A stretch of DNA of 52,133 nt from Acholeplasmataceae bacterium UBA5769 (GTDB lineage Bacteria > Bacillota_I > Bacilli_A > Acholeplasmatales > Acholeplasmataceae): the NCBI GenBank assembly GCA_002418725.1, contig DIER01000010.1, positions 1 through 52,133 of the forward strand. The letters run 5' to 3'. The notes under the pieces are model-generated. The model was not told the DNA's origin, made no database searches, and saw nothing but the letters and a program-made list of their open reading frames with translations. The translations under genes were made by a program, and so were the position numbers. Below, in pieces: positions 8,184 through 16,070 of this stretch (positions are counted from its first letter, which is position 1; the number at the start of each line of letters is the position of its first letter).

Positions 8184-9161
8184 TCATTTATCTTCTTGAT
8201 CGATGATTCGTACCATACGTTTTATATAGGGCTTAAAGCCACAGGATGGCCAAAAACGTGACGATGTCAAATTCGCGATACGCCAATCCATTTTAATATA
8301 TTGATATCCTCTTTTCTTCATCATCTGTATACCTTCATTCATCAATGCTTTGCCTACACCTAATCCTCTAGCTTCTCTTTTGGTGCCTGCAACCACCAAC
8401 TCCACACAATCTTTAGGTTCACTGATCGTGATGTTTAAAGGTTCATACATCTGAAATCCGAGCGATTGCTTGTCTTTTTCAGCGAGCAAAACAGTCATAT
8501 CCTTATCAAAAACACTTTGTTTATAACCCTCTCTAATAGCCGATATATATTCTGAAGATGCTACCGCATAAACAGGTGAGCCTTGTTGATGGGTGTAGAT
8601 GATATCTGACATATCAGACAAGACGTCTGAATCATCTGCATTCGCTATCCTCACATGATATACATGTTCCAACTGAAAGGGGACATAGGATGCGATATCG
8701 CGTATCGCATAAGCTTGTTCTTGATAAAAACATAGATTGAACAACGCTTCTTGATAACGTTGGTCTCCTAAAGGCATATAGATTTCATGACGAAGATAAC
8801 CTTCTTTTACCCAATGTGCGGATAAAGGTTTATAAAGATGTCTTAAAAGATCTGTTGATAAATGCTTACTTAGCATCATGCCTTCATAAGGAACCCTGAC
8901 ATAGTTAAGTCGTTTATCCTGGATGCATAAACCAAACATGTAACCATCGAGTAAATCGTCTGTGTATAAACCCATACCGATGACATGATTTTCACTGAAT
9001 ATTTTGACAAGGGATTGTCTTATAACTGTGTCGTCATTCATGGCATGCTTTAAAAAAGGAAACGTTTCAGCTTCGATGTTTTGTCTTTCTATCAGTAATG
9101 TTGTCATCCGATCGATATCTTTACTATCAATCTTTTTAATGTTTATCTGTGATGTTCTCAT
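8184..9161 (-). CDS. GNAT family N-acetyltransferase (two-domain)
   Basis: A 325-residue protein with a recognisable C-terminal GNAT fold (~165-320): CVELVVAGTKREARGLGVGK includes the acetyl-CoA loop, then MMKKRGYQYIKMDWRIANL and SSRFWPSCGFKPY. The N-terminal half is probably a diverged GNAT-like domain. Two-domain GNATs of Firmicutes act on aminoglycosides, peptides or unknown small molecules; the substrate is not evident. AGAGGTG lies before the ATG. It converges with the frameshifted GNAT gene with only ten bases between the stops and no clear terminator. Confidence 0.85.
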   Translation of the reverse strand: MRTSQINIKKIDSKDIDRMTTLLIERQNIEAETFPFLKHAMNDDTVIRQSLVKIFSENHVIGMGLYTDDLLDGYMFGLCIQDKRLNYVRVPYEGMMLSKHLSTDLLRHLYKPLSAHWVKEGYLRHEIYMPLGDQRYQEALFNLCFYQEQAYAIRDIASYVPFQLEHVYHVRIANADDSDVLSDMSDIIYTHQQGSPVYAVASSEYISAIREGYKQSVFDKDMTVLLAEKDKQSLGFQMYEPLNITISEPKDCVELVVAGTKREARGLGVGKALMNEGIQMMKKRGYQYIKMDWRIANLTSSRFWPSCGFKPYIKRMVRIIDQEDK

Positions 9162-9334
9162 CTTACACCTCTTTCCAATAGGCGTTTTAAGCTTTTTACA
9201 CTTCTAGTTATAACATAAAATGGTCTTAGAATAACACTTTCTTTCCAGTTGACACGTAAAGATCATCTTATTTGAAATGTCACTTTTCATGTTTTACTGA
9301 AATATTTTTTTAAAAACTGACTAATTCCCTTTAC

Positions 9335-9356
9335 CCAATGTATTCATTGGTATAAT
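9335..9356 (+). promoter_or_regulatory. -10 box with abutting palindrome CCAATGTATTCATTGG
   Basis: TATAAT (9351-9356) is a perfect -10. Immediately upstream, CCAATG (9335-9340) and CATTGG (9345-9350) form a perfect inverted repeat around TATT that fills the spacer. The -35 is weak (TTTAC around 9330). A protein bound to the repeat would block polymerase, so this is a candidate operator for the GNAT/PIG-L/AlkD-like operon. Confidence 0.55.
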
Positions 9357-9382
9357 AAAGTTAACAATCAGGAGGTGTAAGG

Positions 9383-10339
9383 ATGGCTATCGTTCAACTT
9401 GACTCTTTTTATGCCAATCAAGCGTATCAATTATGGGATAAACTCCTTCATACGCATTCATGTCATTATAAACCAATCCATAAAGATCAGTTTCTTACAA
9501 AATTTTTACCACAGGACCAGATTCACTCCTGGGTTTATCTCGAAGATGATATCGTGATTGGTTTTATCAGTGTTGTCACTGTGAAGGAAAGAATAAAAGC
9601 GTATCTATCCATGATCATGGTTGACCCAAAGCACCAAAGACAAGGTATTGGTTCTAAACTGCTTGATTATGCAGAGCATTTTATTAAAGGGTGCAACCTC
9701 TATCCATCACTTGATCTTGTTTTTTTCAATCCTGTACAATTTGAATGGATCATTCCAAATACCAATCAACACGATCATCCAAACGCTCCTGGGGTGGAAA
9801 TCAATTCACCTGCCTATCACTTCTTCACCAAACAAGGTTATCAGGTGTTTGCCAAACAAAACAGTTATTATAAGCTTATTAAAGATTACACCTTTAATTC
9901 ATCGATTCGTTTACTGATCGATGAACTTCATAAACATAAGATAACCATAACCTTTTATGATGCAGATAAACATCACGGTTTCAATGATCTCTTTGATGAT
10001 TTGAAAAATCCTTATTGGAAAGAAGAAATCTTAAAAGCGGTGATGTACCATGAACCCGTTTTGATTGCTGAAAAAGAAGGGTTGATGTTAGGATTTACTG
10101 GACCTTTACGGGTTCAATCCAGTTTAAGAGGATACTTTGCAGGCATTGGTGTCCATTCAAAAATAAGAGGTCTTGGCATTGGAAAAGTCCTTTTTGCATC
10201 CCTGTGTATGGAACTTAAAACTCTTGGTGCACACTATATGACACTCTTTACTGGAGAAACCAATCCTGCACGTAAGATTTATGAAAACGAAGGCTTTACG
10301 ATTGTTTGTTCGTGGGCCAACATGCGAAAGGAGTTTTAA
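9383..10339 (+). CDS. Tandem-domain GNAT N-acetyltransferase
   Basis: A 318-residue protein with two complete GNAT domains. The first (~1-170) has SMIMVDPKHQRQGIGSKLL and PAYHFFTKQGYQVF; the second (~175-318) has GIGVHSKIRGLGIGKVL and ETNPARKIYENEGFTIV. Both acetyl-CoA loops (QRQGIG, RGLGIG) look intact, unlike many tandem GNATs where one is dead. The substrate is unknown. It is the first gene of an operon with a PIG-L deacetylase three bases downstream and an AlkD-like gene after that. The promoter carries an abutting palindrome. GGAGG precedes the ATG. Confidence 0.88.
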   Translation: MAIVQLDSFYANQAYQLWDKLLHTHSCHYKPIHKDQFLTKFLPQDQIHSWVYLEDDIVIGFISVVTVKERIKAYLSMIMVDPKHQRQGIGSKLLDYAEHFIKGCNLYPSLDLVFFNPVQFEWIIPNTNQHDHPNAPGVEINSPAYHFFTKQGYQVFAKQNSYYKLIKDYTFNSSIRLLIDELHKHKITITFYDADKHHGFNDLFDDLKNPYWKEEILKAVMYHEPVLIAEKEGLMLGFTGPLRVQSSLRGYFAGIGVHSKIRGLGIGKVLFASLCMELKTLGAHYMTLFTGETNPARKIYENEGFTIVCSWANMRKEF

Positions 10340-10342
10340 TCG

Positions 10343-11035
10343 ATGAAAACCATCATGGCTATTGGTGCACATATTGGGGATATGGAACTTACCGCAGGTG
10401 GTGTACTCGCCTCCATGTCACTTGAAGGACACAACATCATCACCGTCGCTTTAACAAGTGGTGAAAAAGGAAATCCCAAAGAGCTCTCTGTTGAAGATTA
10501 TCGGATCCAAAAACAAAAAGAGGCGAAAGCTTTTACAGACATGCTTAATGGCATTTCCATTGTCTTACCTTATGATGATGGCACCATTGTCCATCATGAG
10601 AAAATCGCTTTTGAAGTTGCTGATTTGATACGTGAATACAAACCAGACATCTTGATTACCCATTGGAAACATTCCATGCATAAAGATCATGAAACGACGC
10701 ATCTGATCGTGAATGATGCGCAGTTCTACGCAGGGATTAAAGGTTTTGAAAGACCATACCCACCTCATTTTGCTGCTGGACCTTATTATGCAGAAAATTG
10801 GGAAGACCCCACAGATTTTCATCCCTATGTGTATGTTCATGTCTCTGAAGAAGGTTTTAAATTATGGCAAAAAGCCATTTCAACACACTGGTTTGCAACG
10901 CATAGCACTTCCTTTAAATACAAAGAATATTATGAAGCCTTGATGTCTGTGAGGGGTAAGGAAGCGAGAACCATTTATGCCCAAGCTTTTGATGTATCTC
11001 CTATTTCAAAACGCGTAATTAAAACATCTTTTTAA
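10343..11035 (+). CDS. PIG-L family (LmbE-like) deacetylase
   Basis: A 230-residue zinc-dependent N-acetyl-sugar deacetylase-like protein. PIG-L/LmbE enzymes remove acetyl from N-acetylglucosamine groups, for example in bacillithiol or mycothiol synthesis. The usual AHPDDE zinc/base motif appears here as GAHIGDMELTAGG, keeping His and the following acid but with changed neighbours. Further matches are VALTSGEKGNP, the helix IQKQKEAKAFTDML, and THWKHSMHKDHETTH with the second His set. The altered first motif suggests a subfamily with a different substrate. It begins three bases after the tandem GNAT gene stop, with AAAGGAG inside that gene's end. Pairing a deacetylase with an acetyltransferase suggests shared substrate chemistry (inference). 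Confidence 0.85.
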   Translation: MKTIMAIGAHIGDMELTAGGVLASMSLEGHNIITVALTSGEKGNPKELSVEDYRIQKQKEAKAFTDMLNGISIVLPYDDGTIVHHEKIAFEVADLIREYKPDILITHWKHSMHKDHETTHLIVNDAQFYAGIKGFERPYPPHFAAGPYYAENWEDPTDFHPYVYVHVSEEGFKLWQKAISTHWFATHSTSFKYKEYYEALMSVRGKEARTIYAQAFDVSPISKRVIKTSF

Positions 11036-11059
11036 TCTCTAACGAAGGAGTGACATATC

Positions 11060-11767
11060 ATGGAATTTAAAGAAGTCCTTACCTTTTTAGAAACACATGG
11101 TGATGATAAACTTAAAAAACCATACAAAAGATATGGTTTTGAGACATTATATGGTCTTCGTATCAGCAGTTTACGATCGCTAGCATCATCGATTGGTTTC
11201 AATCAAAAATTAGCAAAAGAACTTGCTATGATCGATGCTTTTGAAACGCTCTTTCTTAGTGTGTTACTAGAAGATTCAAAGGTCATCTCAAAAGAACGTA
11301 TCACAGAACTTGCCCTAAAGGCGAAAAAATCACCTGTGGTAGATCAAGCACTCGCTGATGTGATCATCCACTCCCATCATATTGATCTTCTTTATGCATG
11401 GTATAACCATCCAGATGATTGCTTAAGATATGCTTCTTATGCAACCTTATCTTCTTATTTTCGTCTGTTTCCTCTAGAAAAGATTGACGTTTCATTCGGT
11501 CATCTTCTCCTAGATCAAATTAAACATACGTTACTTTTAGAAGATATCCATGTTCAAAATGCGATGAATAACATGGTTGTCATGGCTGGCTTACATGTAC
11601 CAGAGCTTGTCGAACATGCCTACGAGATCGCGCAGCATATCGGATACGTGATGCCTTTAAAAGCGAAAAATAGTTGTAACATTCAAAGTGCTACCGATTA
11701 TTTAGATCGTTATCTTCAGGAACCTAAATACTCTAGGGTTGCCAAACTTAACGCACAAAAAAAGTAG
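11060..11767 (+). CDS. AlkD-like HEAT-repeat protein (DNA alkylation repair family)
   Basis: A 235-residue all-helical protein resembling the DNA alkylation repair (AlkC/AlkD) family. The first third, YGLRISSLRSLASSIG then KELAMIDAFETLFLSVLL, matches the family pattern of a helix before the damaged-base pocket. AlkD glycosylases remove alkylated purines with a Trp...Asp pair. Here the region reads SPVVDQALAD, so the Asp is present while the Trp expected four residues earlier is Ser. Catalytic activity is therefore uncertain. It is the third gene of the tandem GNAT operon, with AAGGAG before ATG and a strong terminator after it. Confidence 0.7.
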   Translation: MEFKEVLTFLETHGDDKLKKPYKRYGFETLYGLRISSLRSLASSIGFNQKLAKELAMIDAFETLFLSVLLEDSKVISKERITELALKAKKSPVVDQALADVIIHSHHIDLLYAWYNHPDDCLRYASYATLSSYFRLFPLEKIDVSFGHLLLDQIKHTLLLEDIHVQNAMNNMVVMAGLHVPELVEHAYEIAQHIGYVMPLKAKNSCNIQSATDYLDRYLQEPKYSRVAKLNAQKK

Positions 11768-11778
11768 ATCTCTAAGCA

Positions 11779-11804
11779 AAAAGGCATGCTGCGGCATGCC
11801 TTTT
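11779..11804. terminator. Bidirectional terminator between the AlkD-like gene and lemA
   Basis: AAAAGGCATGC (11779-11789) and GCATGCCTTTT (11794-11804) form a perfect 11-bp stem with a 4-base loop TGCG. It has A/T tails on both sides and serves both converging units. Confidence 0.9.
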
Positions 11805-11817
11805 AGTTATGAATGGT

Positions 11818-12483
11818 TTAGAAAAACTTTGCTCTTGCTTGTTCTTTAACTTCTTTGCTTGCGGTAAATGGAACACGTGTTGTATAACCCGCTTTTGCAG
11901 CAACAATCATCTTGGTTGGCCATGCAAAAATATCAGAGTTCCATCTTAAAACAGTGTCGTTGTAAACTTCTCTTGCTGCTGTAATCTCTTTTTGAAGGTA
12001 ACTGTTTTGTTGCATTGCATCTGCAAGTGCACGATGTGCCTTAAGATCTGGATAAGCTTCAAATGCGACATTAATGCTACGCATTGCAGCATCTAGCTGT
12101 CCTGCAACTTGGTTTCTGTTTTCATCATTGGGATGTACACCACCTCTGAATGCAGCAACTGACTTCATGACATCTTTATCAAGATCAATTGATTTTTCAA
12201 CAATACCGACGACATTTTGTAAAATTTGTACACGTTGTTCAAGATAATTATCGATTTGAGATGCATTATGTTGAATACGTTGTTGGAGTTGTCTGAAATA
12301 CTTTTGTGCATTGATCTTCATGAATAAGAAGATTAGCCCTGGAATAATGGCTAAAACCCATAAGATCACTTCAAAGAGGATTGAACCAAAACCTGTTTTG
12401 ACAGGAATTTGTTTTTCAATCACATTCACATCGCGTCCTTCTTGATTAACTGGACCAGTCATTTCATCTAATTCGTTTGGCAT
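11818..12483 (-). CDS. lemA: LemA family membrane protein
   Basis: A 221-residue LemA protein. Its ~27-residue N-terminal lead precedes one membrane helix (~33-53, ILFEVILWVLAIIPGLIFLFM). A long helical bundle follows, containing the family hallmarks YPDLKAHRALADAMQQ and AAREVYNDTVLRWN with IFAWPTKMIVAA near the end. LemA has no established biochemical function; it often accompanies membrane peptidases or large membrane proteins. Here it follows, 24 bases downstream, a 595-residue membrane protein, and probably shares its transcript. GGAGG precedes the ATG. Confidence 0.93.
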   Translation of the reverse strand: MPNELDEMTGPVNQEGRDVNVIEKQIPVKTGFGSILFEVILWVLAIIPGLIFLFMKINAQKYFRQLQQRIQHNASQIDNYLEQRVQILQNVVGIVEKSIDLDKDVMKSVAAFRGGVHPNDENRNQVAGQLDAAMRSINVAFEAYPDLKAHRALADAMQQNSYLQKEITAAREVYNDTVLRWNSDIFAWPTKMIVAAKAGYTTRVPFTASKEVKEQARAKFF

Positions 12484-12507
12484 GTGTATTCCTCCATTTT
12501 TATATTT

Positions 12508-14295
12508 TTATTTTATCACACGTGCAATAAATGAACCTAAAACTAAGGTTGATTCCTTAGAAAACTCACCTTTTTGTAAATCTTCAACCATTTTGCGGAC
12601 CCGATCTTGCATCGATTCTGCTTCTTTTTCCTCAACAACATTCACTTCGACCATAGCATCCTGTTCAACTGGAATGTATTCTGTCCAGTTGACTGGAATG
12701 GTATGAAATCTTCCATCACCACCCATTTTTTGCACATAATCCACACGAGCTTCTGTGCGATATCCATAGGCAGTTACTTTAATCTGGTCACGTTGTTCTC
12801 CACTTTTTATCACTTTTGTTTTTAAAATGCTCTGTGTTGTACAAAGTGGGTGTTTGAAATCATTGACGTTCATGTGGTTGACCACTTTTTCATGTTCGTA
12901 AAAACTTGCATAACTCTCATAAAGATCTTTATAGATGTATTCATGAGGTAATGTATGTTGATAAAGTGGAATTGCTAAAACAGGGGCAAACGTGAAATAG
13001 ATACGTTTGAAGTAATCGTTATTGTAATCCACAAATCGTTTACGAATGACCGCTAAATCATAATCCGCATAGTACGAAGGGGATTGATCAAATTCGAAAT
13101 TTTCAAGATGCTCAGGATAGATACGATTGATTTTCTTTTGCTTGATAAAATCAAAATTATCGCCATAAGCTATCGTTTGATCTTTCATCAACGCTAAAAG
13201 TTGTTTTTGAGCAAGCGGTGTAAAAAGTAAACGAAATTGAAGTTCATGGTTACGATTATGTGCACCAAACAAAACTTCAAACTCTGAATTCCCCATAACG
13301 GTGTAATTTTCACCTTTTGTGATACTCTTTTCCGACTTCTTCTCAAGCTTTTTGATGTCTCTTTTCACCATACGCTCTATTTGTTTTTCATTCATGATCT
13401 CTGCATCTGAATCTTCTCGACTAAAAATAAGATCTGGTGCAGCATCATTTCCATAAACGAGGTATGGAATCTCATAATAATAAGGACAGGGTTTATCAAC
13501 GGTTGCTGTTAAGACTTGTGTATGATGATTGGTGACTCTTTTCCCATTGACAACTGATGTGGTAGTCCAATGAATGGTAATAGAACCCCGGTATGTTTTT
13601 TGACCCAAATGATGGACAAGATCACGACATAAATAGAAGGGATTTCCATTAATCTCACCCGATTGAACGAAGAGCGCAGATCGGTTAATGTCATTATCCT
13701 CATAAAGACCAAAGCGATTGACTAAATAATCGAGGCGTTTCGCATTAAACATCGGATCAAGTTTAATCAGCGGTATTGTTTTTTGAAATAAACGTTTACT
13801 CATACCTGCTTCAAACAACGCATTCAGCGGACCCATTTGTGTCCATGCTTCTTTTTTAAGCTCAGCAATTTCATTTTCAATTTTTGATTTTAGTTTTTCG
13901 GATTCTTTGATCACTGGTTTTAACTTGTTTCGGTTGACCATAATCATAAGAATAAACAAAATCACAGCTAATACAATCACACCGATATAGATGTAATCTA
14001 TAAGACCTGTCTGTGCCATGGTATAAATGCTATAAGCAATCCCAATGACTGCAGCGAGATTAACCAAAAAAACAAGCACCTGAAGATTACGATACTTACC
14101 AATCTTTTTCATGAGATGATCGCGTTCATTTTCTTTTTGACGAATGTGTTTCACTGTTAAAGCATTCGCTTCTGGATCAACACCTGATTTATTGATTAAA
14201 TCATCGATAAACTGATTGACATGTTGTTCATGCAAATCACGATAAATCGTGTCATATTGCTTCAGTGGTTCATCGATAAATTGTTGTTCTTCCAT
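12508..14295 (-). CDS. Large LemA-associated membrane protein, function unknown
   Basis: A 595-residue protein. Two hydrophobic helices near the N-terminus (~71-92 and ~99-121) are followed by a charged coiled-coil-like stretch (~123-150) and a long soluble part of ~440 residues. The layout recalls DUF3137-type proteins that sit beside lemA in other bacteria, but this protein is longer and I cannot confirm membership. The soluble part has no nuclease, peptidase or nucleotide-binding motif that I can see. AGGTGA stands before the ATG. The partnership with LemA, from order and the 24-base gap, is the main clue: probably a membrane complex with LemA. Confidence 0.65.
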   Translation of the reverse strand: MEEQQFIDEPLKQYDTIYRDLHEQHVNQFIDDLINKSGVDPEANALTVKHIRQKENERDHLMKKIGKYRNLQVLVFLVNLAAVIGIAYSIYTMAQTGLIDYIYIGVIVLAVILFILMIMVNRNKLKPVIKESEKLKSKIENEIAELKKEAWTQMGPLNALFEAGMSKRLFQKTIPLIKLDPMFNAKRLDYLVNRFGLYEDNDINRSALFVQSGEINGNPFYLCRDLVHHLGQKTYRGSITIHWTTTSVVNGKRVTNHHTQVLTATVDKPCPYYYEIPYLVYGNDAAPDLIFSREDSDAEIMNEKQIERMVKRDIKKLEKKSEKSITKGENYTVMGNSEFEVLFGAHNRNHELQFRLLFTPLAQKQLLALMKDQTIAYGDNFDFIKQKKINRIYPEHLENFEFDQSPSYYADYDLAVIRKRFVDYNNDYFKRIYFTFAPVLAIPLYQHTLPHEYIYKDLYESYASFYEHEKVVNHMNVNDFKHPLCTTQSILKTKVIKSGEQRDQIKVTAYGYRTEARVDYVQKMGGDGRFHTIPVNWTEYIPVEQDAMVEVNVVEEKEAESMQDRVRKMVEDLQKGEFSKESTLVLGSFIARVIK

Positions 14296-14441
14296 CTTAT
14301 CACCTCGAAATATTTATGCTACATGTTGTCGTCTATTAACCTTGAAACTTCCCCGCAATATGCTCTTTACTTTATCTTGTAACCATCTTACGATAGACGA
14401 TGATAAATGATGATGATTGAAACGAATCTATATCCGTTTTT

Positions 14442-14470
14442 AGTTTACACTTATTTGTGGTTTTTATCAA
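14442..14470 (-). promoter_or_regulatory. Promoter for the 595-aa protein-lemA operon
   Basis: On the minus strand: TTGATA (14470-14465), a 17-base spacer, then TAAACT (14447-14442). The predicted transcript would carry a leader of about 140 bases before the start codon at 14295. In that leader TCGTCTAT (plus strand 14329-14336) and ATAGACGA (14393-14400) are complementary over 8 bases and could close a branched fold. Confidence 0.45.
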
Positions 14471-14589
14471 TACAAAGCGATTGTTGACCTATATTTTATC
14501 ATCATTTTTACTGAACATCAACATAAATTTTCAATGATGTATACATTTACATCTTCTAGGTGTATGCTAAAGTTGTAAAGGAGTTGCAT

Positions 14590-15018
14590 ATGATGAGACG
14601 TTATCGACTTGGTGATTACCTCGATTTAAGTGGCATTATCTTGGTTCTCCTTCCCTTTGTTTTCTTGGTTTTTATCACTGTTTCTCATTTAGGGTTGGTT
14701 CAAGATGTAACCTTTGATTATCTTATTCCGTTGGAACTTAGTTTTTTGGTGATACCTGGTATCCTCTTGATGCTCGTGAGCAGTTTTCTACTTAAAGCAC
14801 ATGTTAAATGGTCCTTGGGACTTTCCATCATGATTGTCTTAAGTTTACTTTATGTCATGATTGCACCAGCTGTGTTTGGTTTTGAATCGGATCAAAGTCT
14901 TGCTCACGGTTTTTGGTTCACATTAACCTTTATCTTTGTTGCCATCTTTGATTTAGCAAGTTTAGCATTGAGCGTTTTGCATATTATATGGCTTAACCAA
15001 AGAATGCAGGCAAAATAA
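14590..15018 (+). CDS. Hypothetical four-helix membrane protein
   Basis: A 142-residue unknown protein with four hydrophobic stretches (~15-35, ~43-67, ~73-93, ~105-133) separated by short polar loops, ending in a basic tail. No family recognised. The frame opens at a GTG at 14560, but AAAGGAG at 14577-14583 is ideally placed for the ATG at 14590, which is used here. It is divergent from the 595-residue membrane protein, with 294 bases between them holding that gene's promoter and leader; no good -35/-10 pair for this gene was found. Confidence 0.55.
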   Translation: MMRRYRLGDYLDLSGIILVLLPFVFLVFITVSHLGLVQDVTFDYLIPLELSFLVIPGILLMLVSSFLLKAHVKWSLGLSIMIVLSLLYVMIAPAVFGFESDQSLAHGFWFTLTFIFVAIFDLASLALSVLHIIWLNQRMQAK

Positions 15019-15046
15019 AAAACCCTCTATCGATAGTAAAGGGTCT
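15012..15046 (-). terminator. Terminator after queG, possibly bidirectional
   Basis: AACCCT (15021-15026) pairs with AGGGT (15040-15044) around a loop that itself contains the palindrome CTATCGATAG. On the minus strand the stem is followed by TTTTTTATTTT, good for queG. In the other direction the tail is only CTTTGATTT. Confidence 0.65.
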
Positions 15047-15057
15047 TTGATTTGTGA

Positions 15058-15987
15058 TTATTCCATATGTTTTAGTCGTGCAAGAAGACGCGTTGTTGTT
15101 TCAACATACCATGGTGTTGTTAGTTTCTCTAGCGACGCTTCAATAAGATCATTATAAAGCGTATTGTTTTGCTTGTACAAAAGACAAACAGCATTTCTCA
15201 TCAAGATGGTCTTCCCTTTCCAAAGGTATGACATGTCCTTATATTTTTCACGGAATACCTTCTCAGAATCTTGAAACAAATCAAGGATAGAAACTGCTTC
15301 TTTTCCAGATAACATAAACTCAGGGTGTGTCAACACACCTTTTTTGATATTTTTAGGACAAACCATCTGACAGATATCGCAACCAAACAAACTGTAATTG
15401 GCATCTACTTCATCATCTGTCAAGTCGCGCTTTGATTGATTAAAATGACTCATGCATTTGTTCATATCGTATCCCTCATCTAGCGCATGTGTTGGACACG
15501 CATCGATACATTTTCTACATGTCCCACAATCATCTGTAACTTCTAAGACATAAGGTTTATCTATTTTTACATCGATAAAAACAATGCCTAAAAACATATA
15601 AGTCCCATGTTCGGGATGAATGATCAATTGATTTTTTCCAAAAAACCCTAGACCACCTAAAACAGCTGCCAATCGTTCATCGTGTGGGTGATTATCAACC
15701 GCGAGTGCATATGATAAATCCGTTTCCTTAAGCACTGATTCCATCCGTGATTTAAGGACCTGATGATAGTCACTGCCAAAGGTATAAAAAGATGGATAGA
15801 GATGTGTTTTAGTATGTTTCATAAAGCGTTTTGGATAAGCTAGACCTAAAACAACCATCGTTGGATAGATGACTTCTGGGATATCACGATGCATTTTATT
15901 AGCTTCCTCGACATAGGTTTTCGTATCAATCACACCTACCGCTTCAAACGATGCAGAAAACATGTCGTAAAGGGTCTTTGCGTTCAT
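15058..15987 (-). CDS. queG: Epoxyqueuosine reductase QueG
   Basis: QueG removes the epoxide from epoxyqueuosine in the wobble position of tRNAs for Tyr, His, Asn and Asp, the last step to queuosine, using cobalamin and two [4Fe-4S] clusters. Seen are the B12-domain region VDNHPHDERLAAVLGGLGF (~98-116), the first cluster set CGTCRKCIDACP (Cys154, 157, 160, 164) and the second CDICQMVCP (Cys203, 206, 210). At 309 residues it is shorter than the usual 350-390 because the C-terminal HEAT-like tRNA-binding part is much reduced, as in short QueG forms. AAAGGATGG precedes the ATG. It stands alone between two terminators. Other queuosine genes are not in the window. Confidence 0.92.
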   Translation of the reverse strand: MNAKTLYDMFSASFEAVGVIDTKTYVEEANKMHRDIPEVIYPTMVVLGLAYPKRFMKHTKTHLYPSFYTFGSDYHQVLKSRMESVLKETDLSYALAVDNHPHDERLAAVLGGLGFFGKNQLIIHPEHGTYMFLGIVFIDVKIDKPYVLEVTDDCGTCRKCIDACPTHALDEGYDMNKCMSHFNQSKRDLTDDEVDANYSLFGCDICQMVCPKNIKKGVLTHPEFMLSGKEAVSILDLFQDSEKVFREKYKDMSYLWKGKTILMRNAVCLLYKQNNTLYNDLIEASLEKLTTPWYVETTTRLLARLKHME

Positions 15988-16033
15988 CTATTCCATCCTT
16001 TCTCTCACTTCTATTATAGCACGGCTTATAAAT

Positions 16034-16058
16034 GAAAAAGGCATCTTTGGAAGATGCC
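16034..16058 (-). terminator. Rho-independent terminator after the nucleoside ABC operon
   Basis: On the minus strand GGCATCTT (16058-16051), loop CCA, AAGATGCC (16047-16040), then TTTTT. It closes the BMP-transporter operon. Confidence 0.85.
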
Positions 16059-16070
16059 TGTTAGTCATTC

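Noticed and set aside
12482..12825. Rightward open frames across the 595-aa gene end
   Set aside because: They overlap a conserved operon on the other strand and have no start signals.
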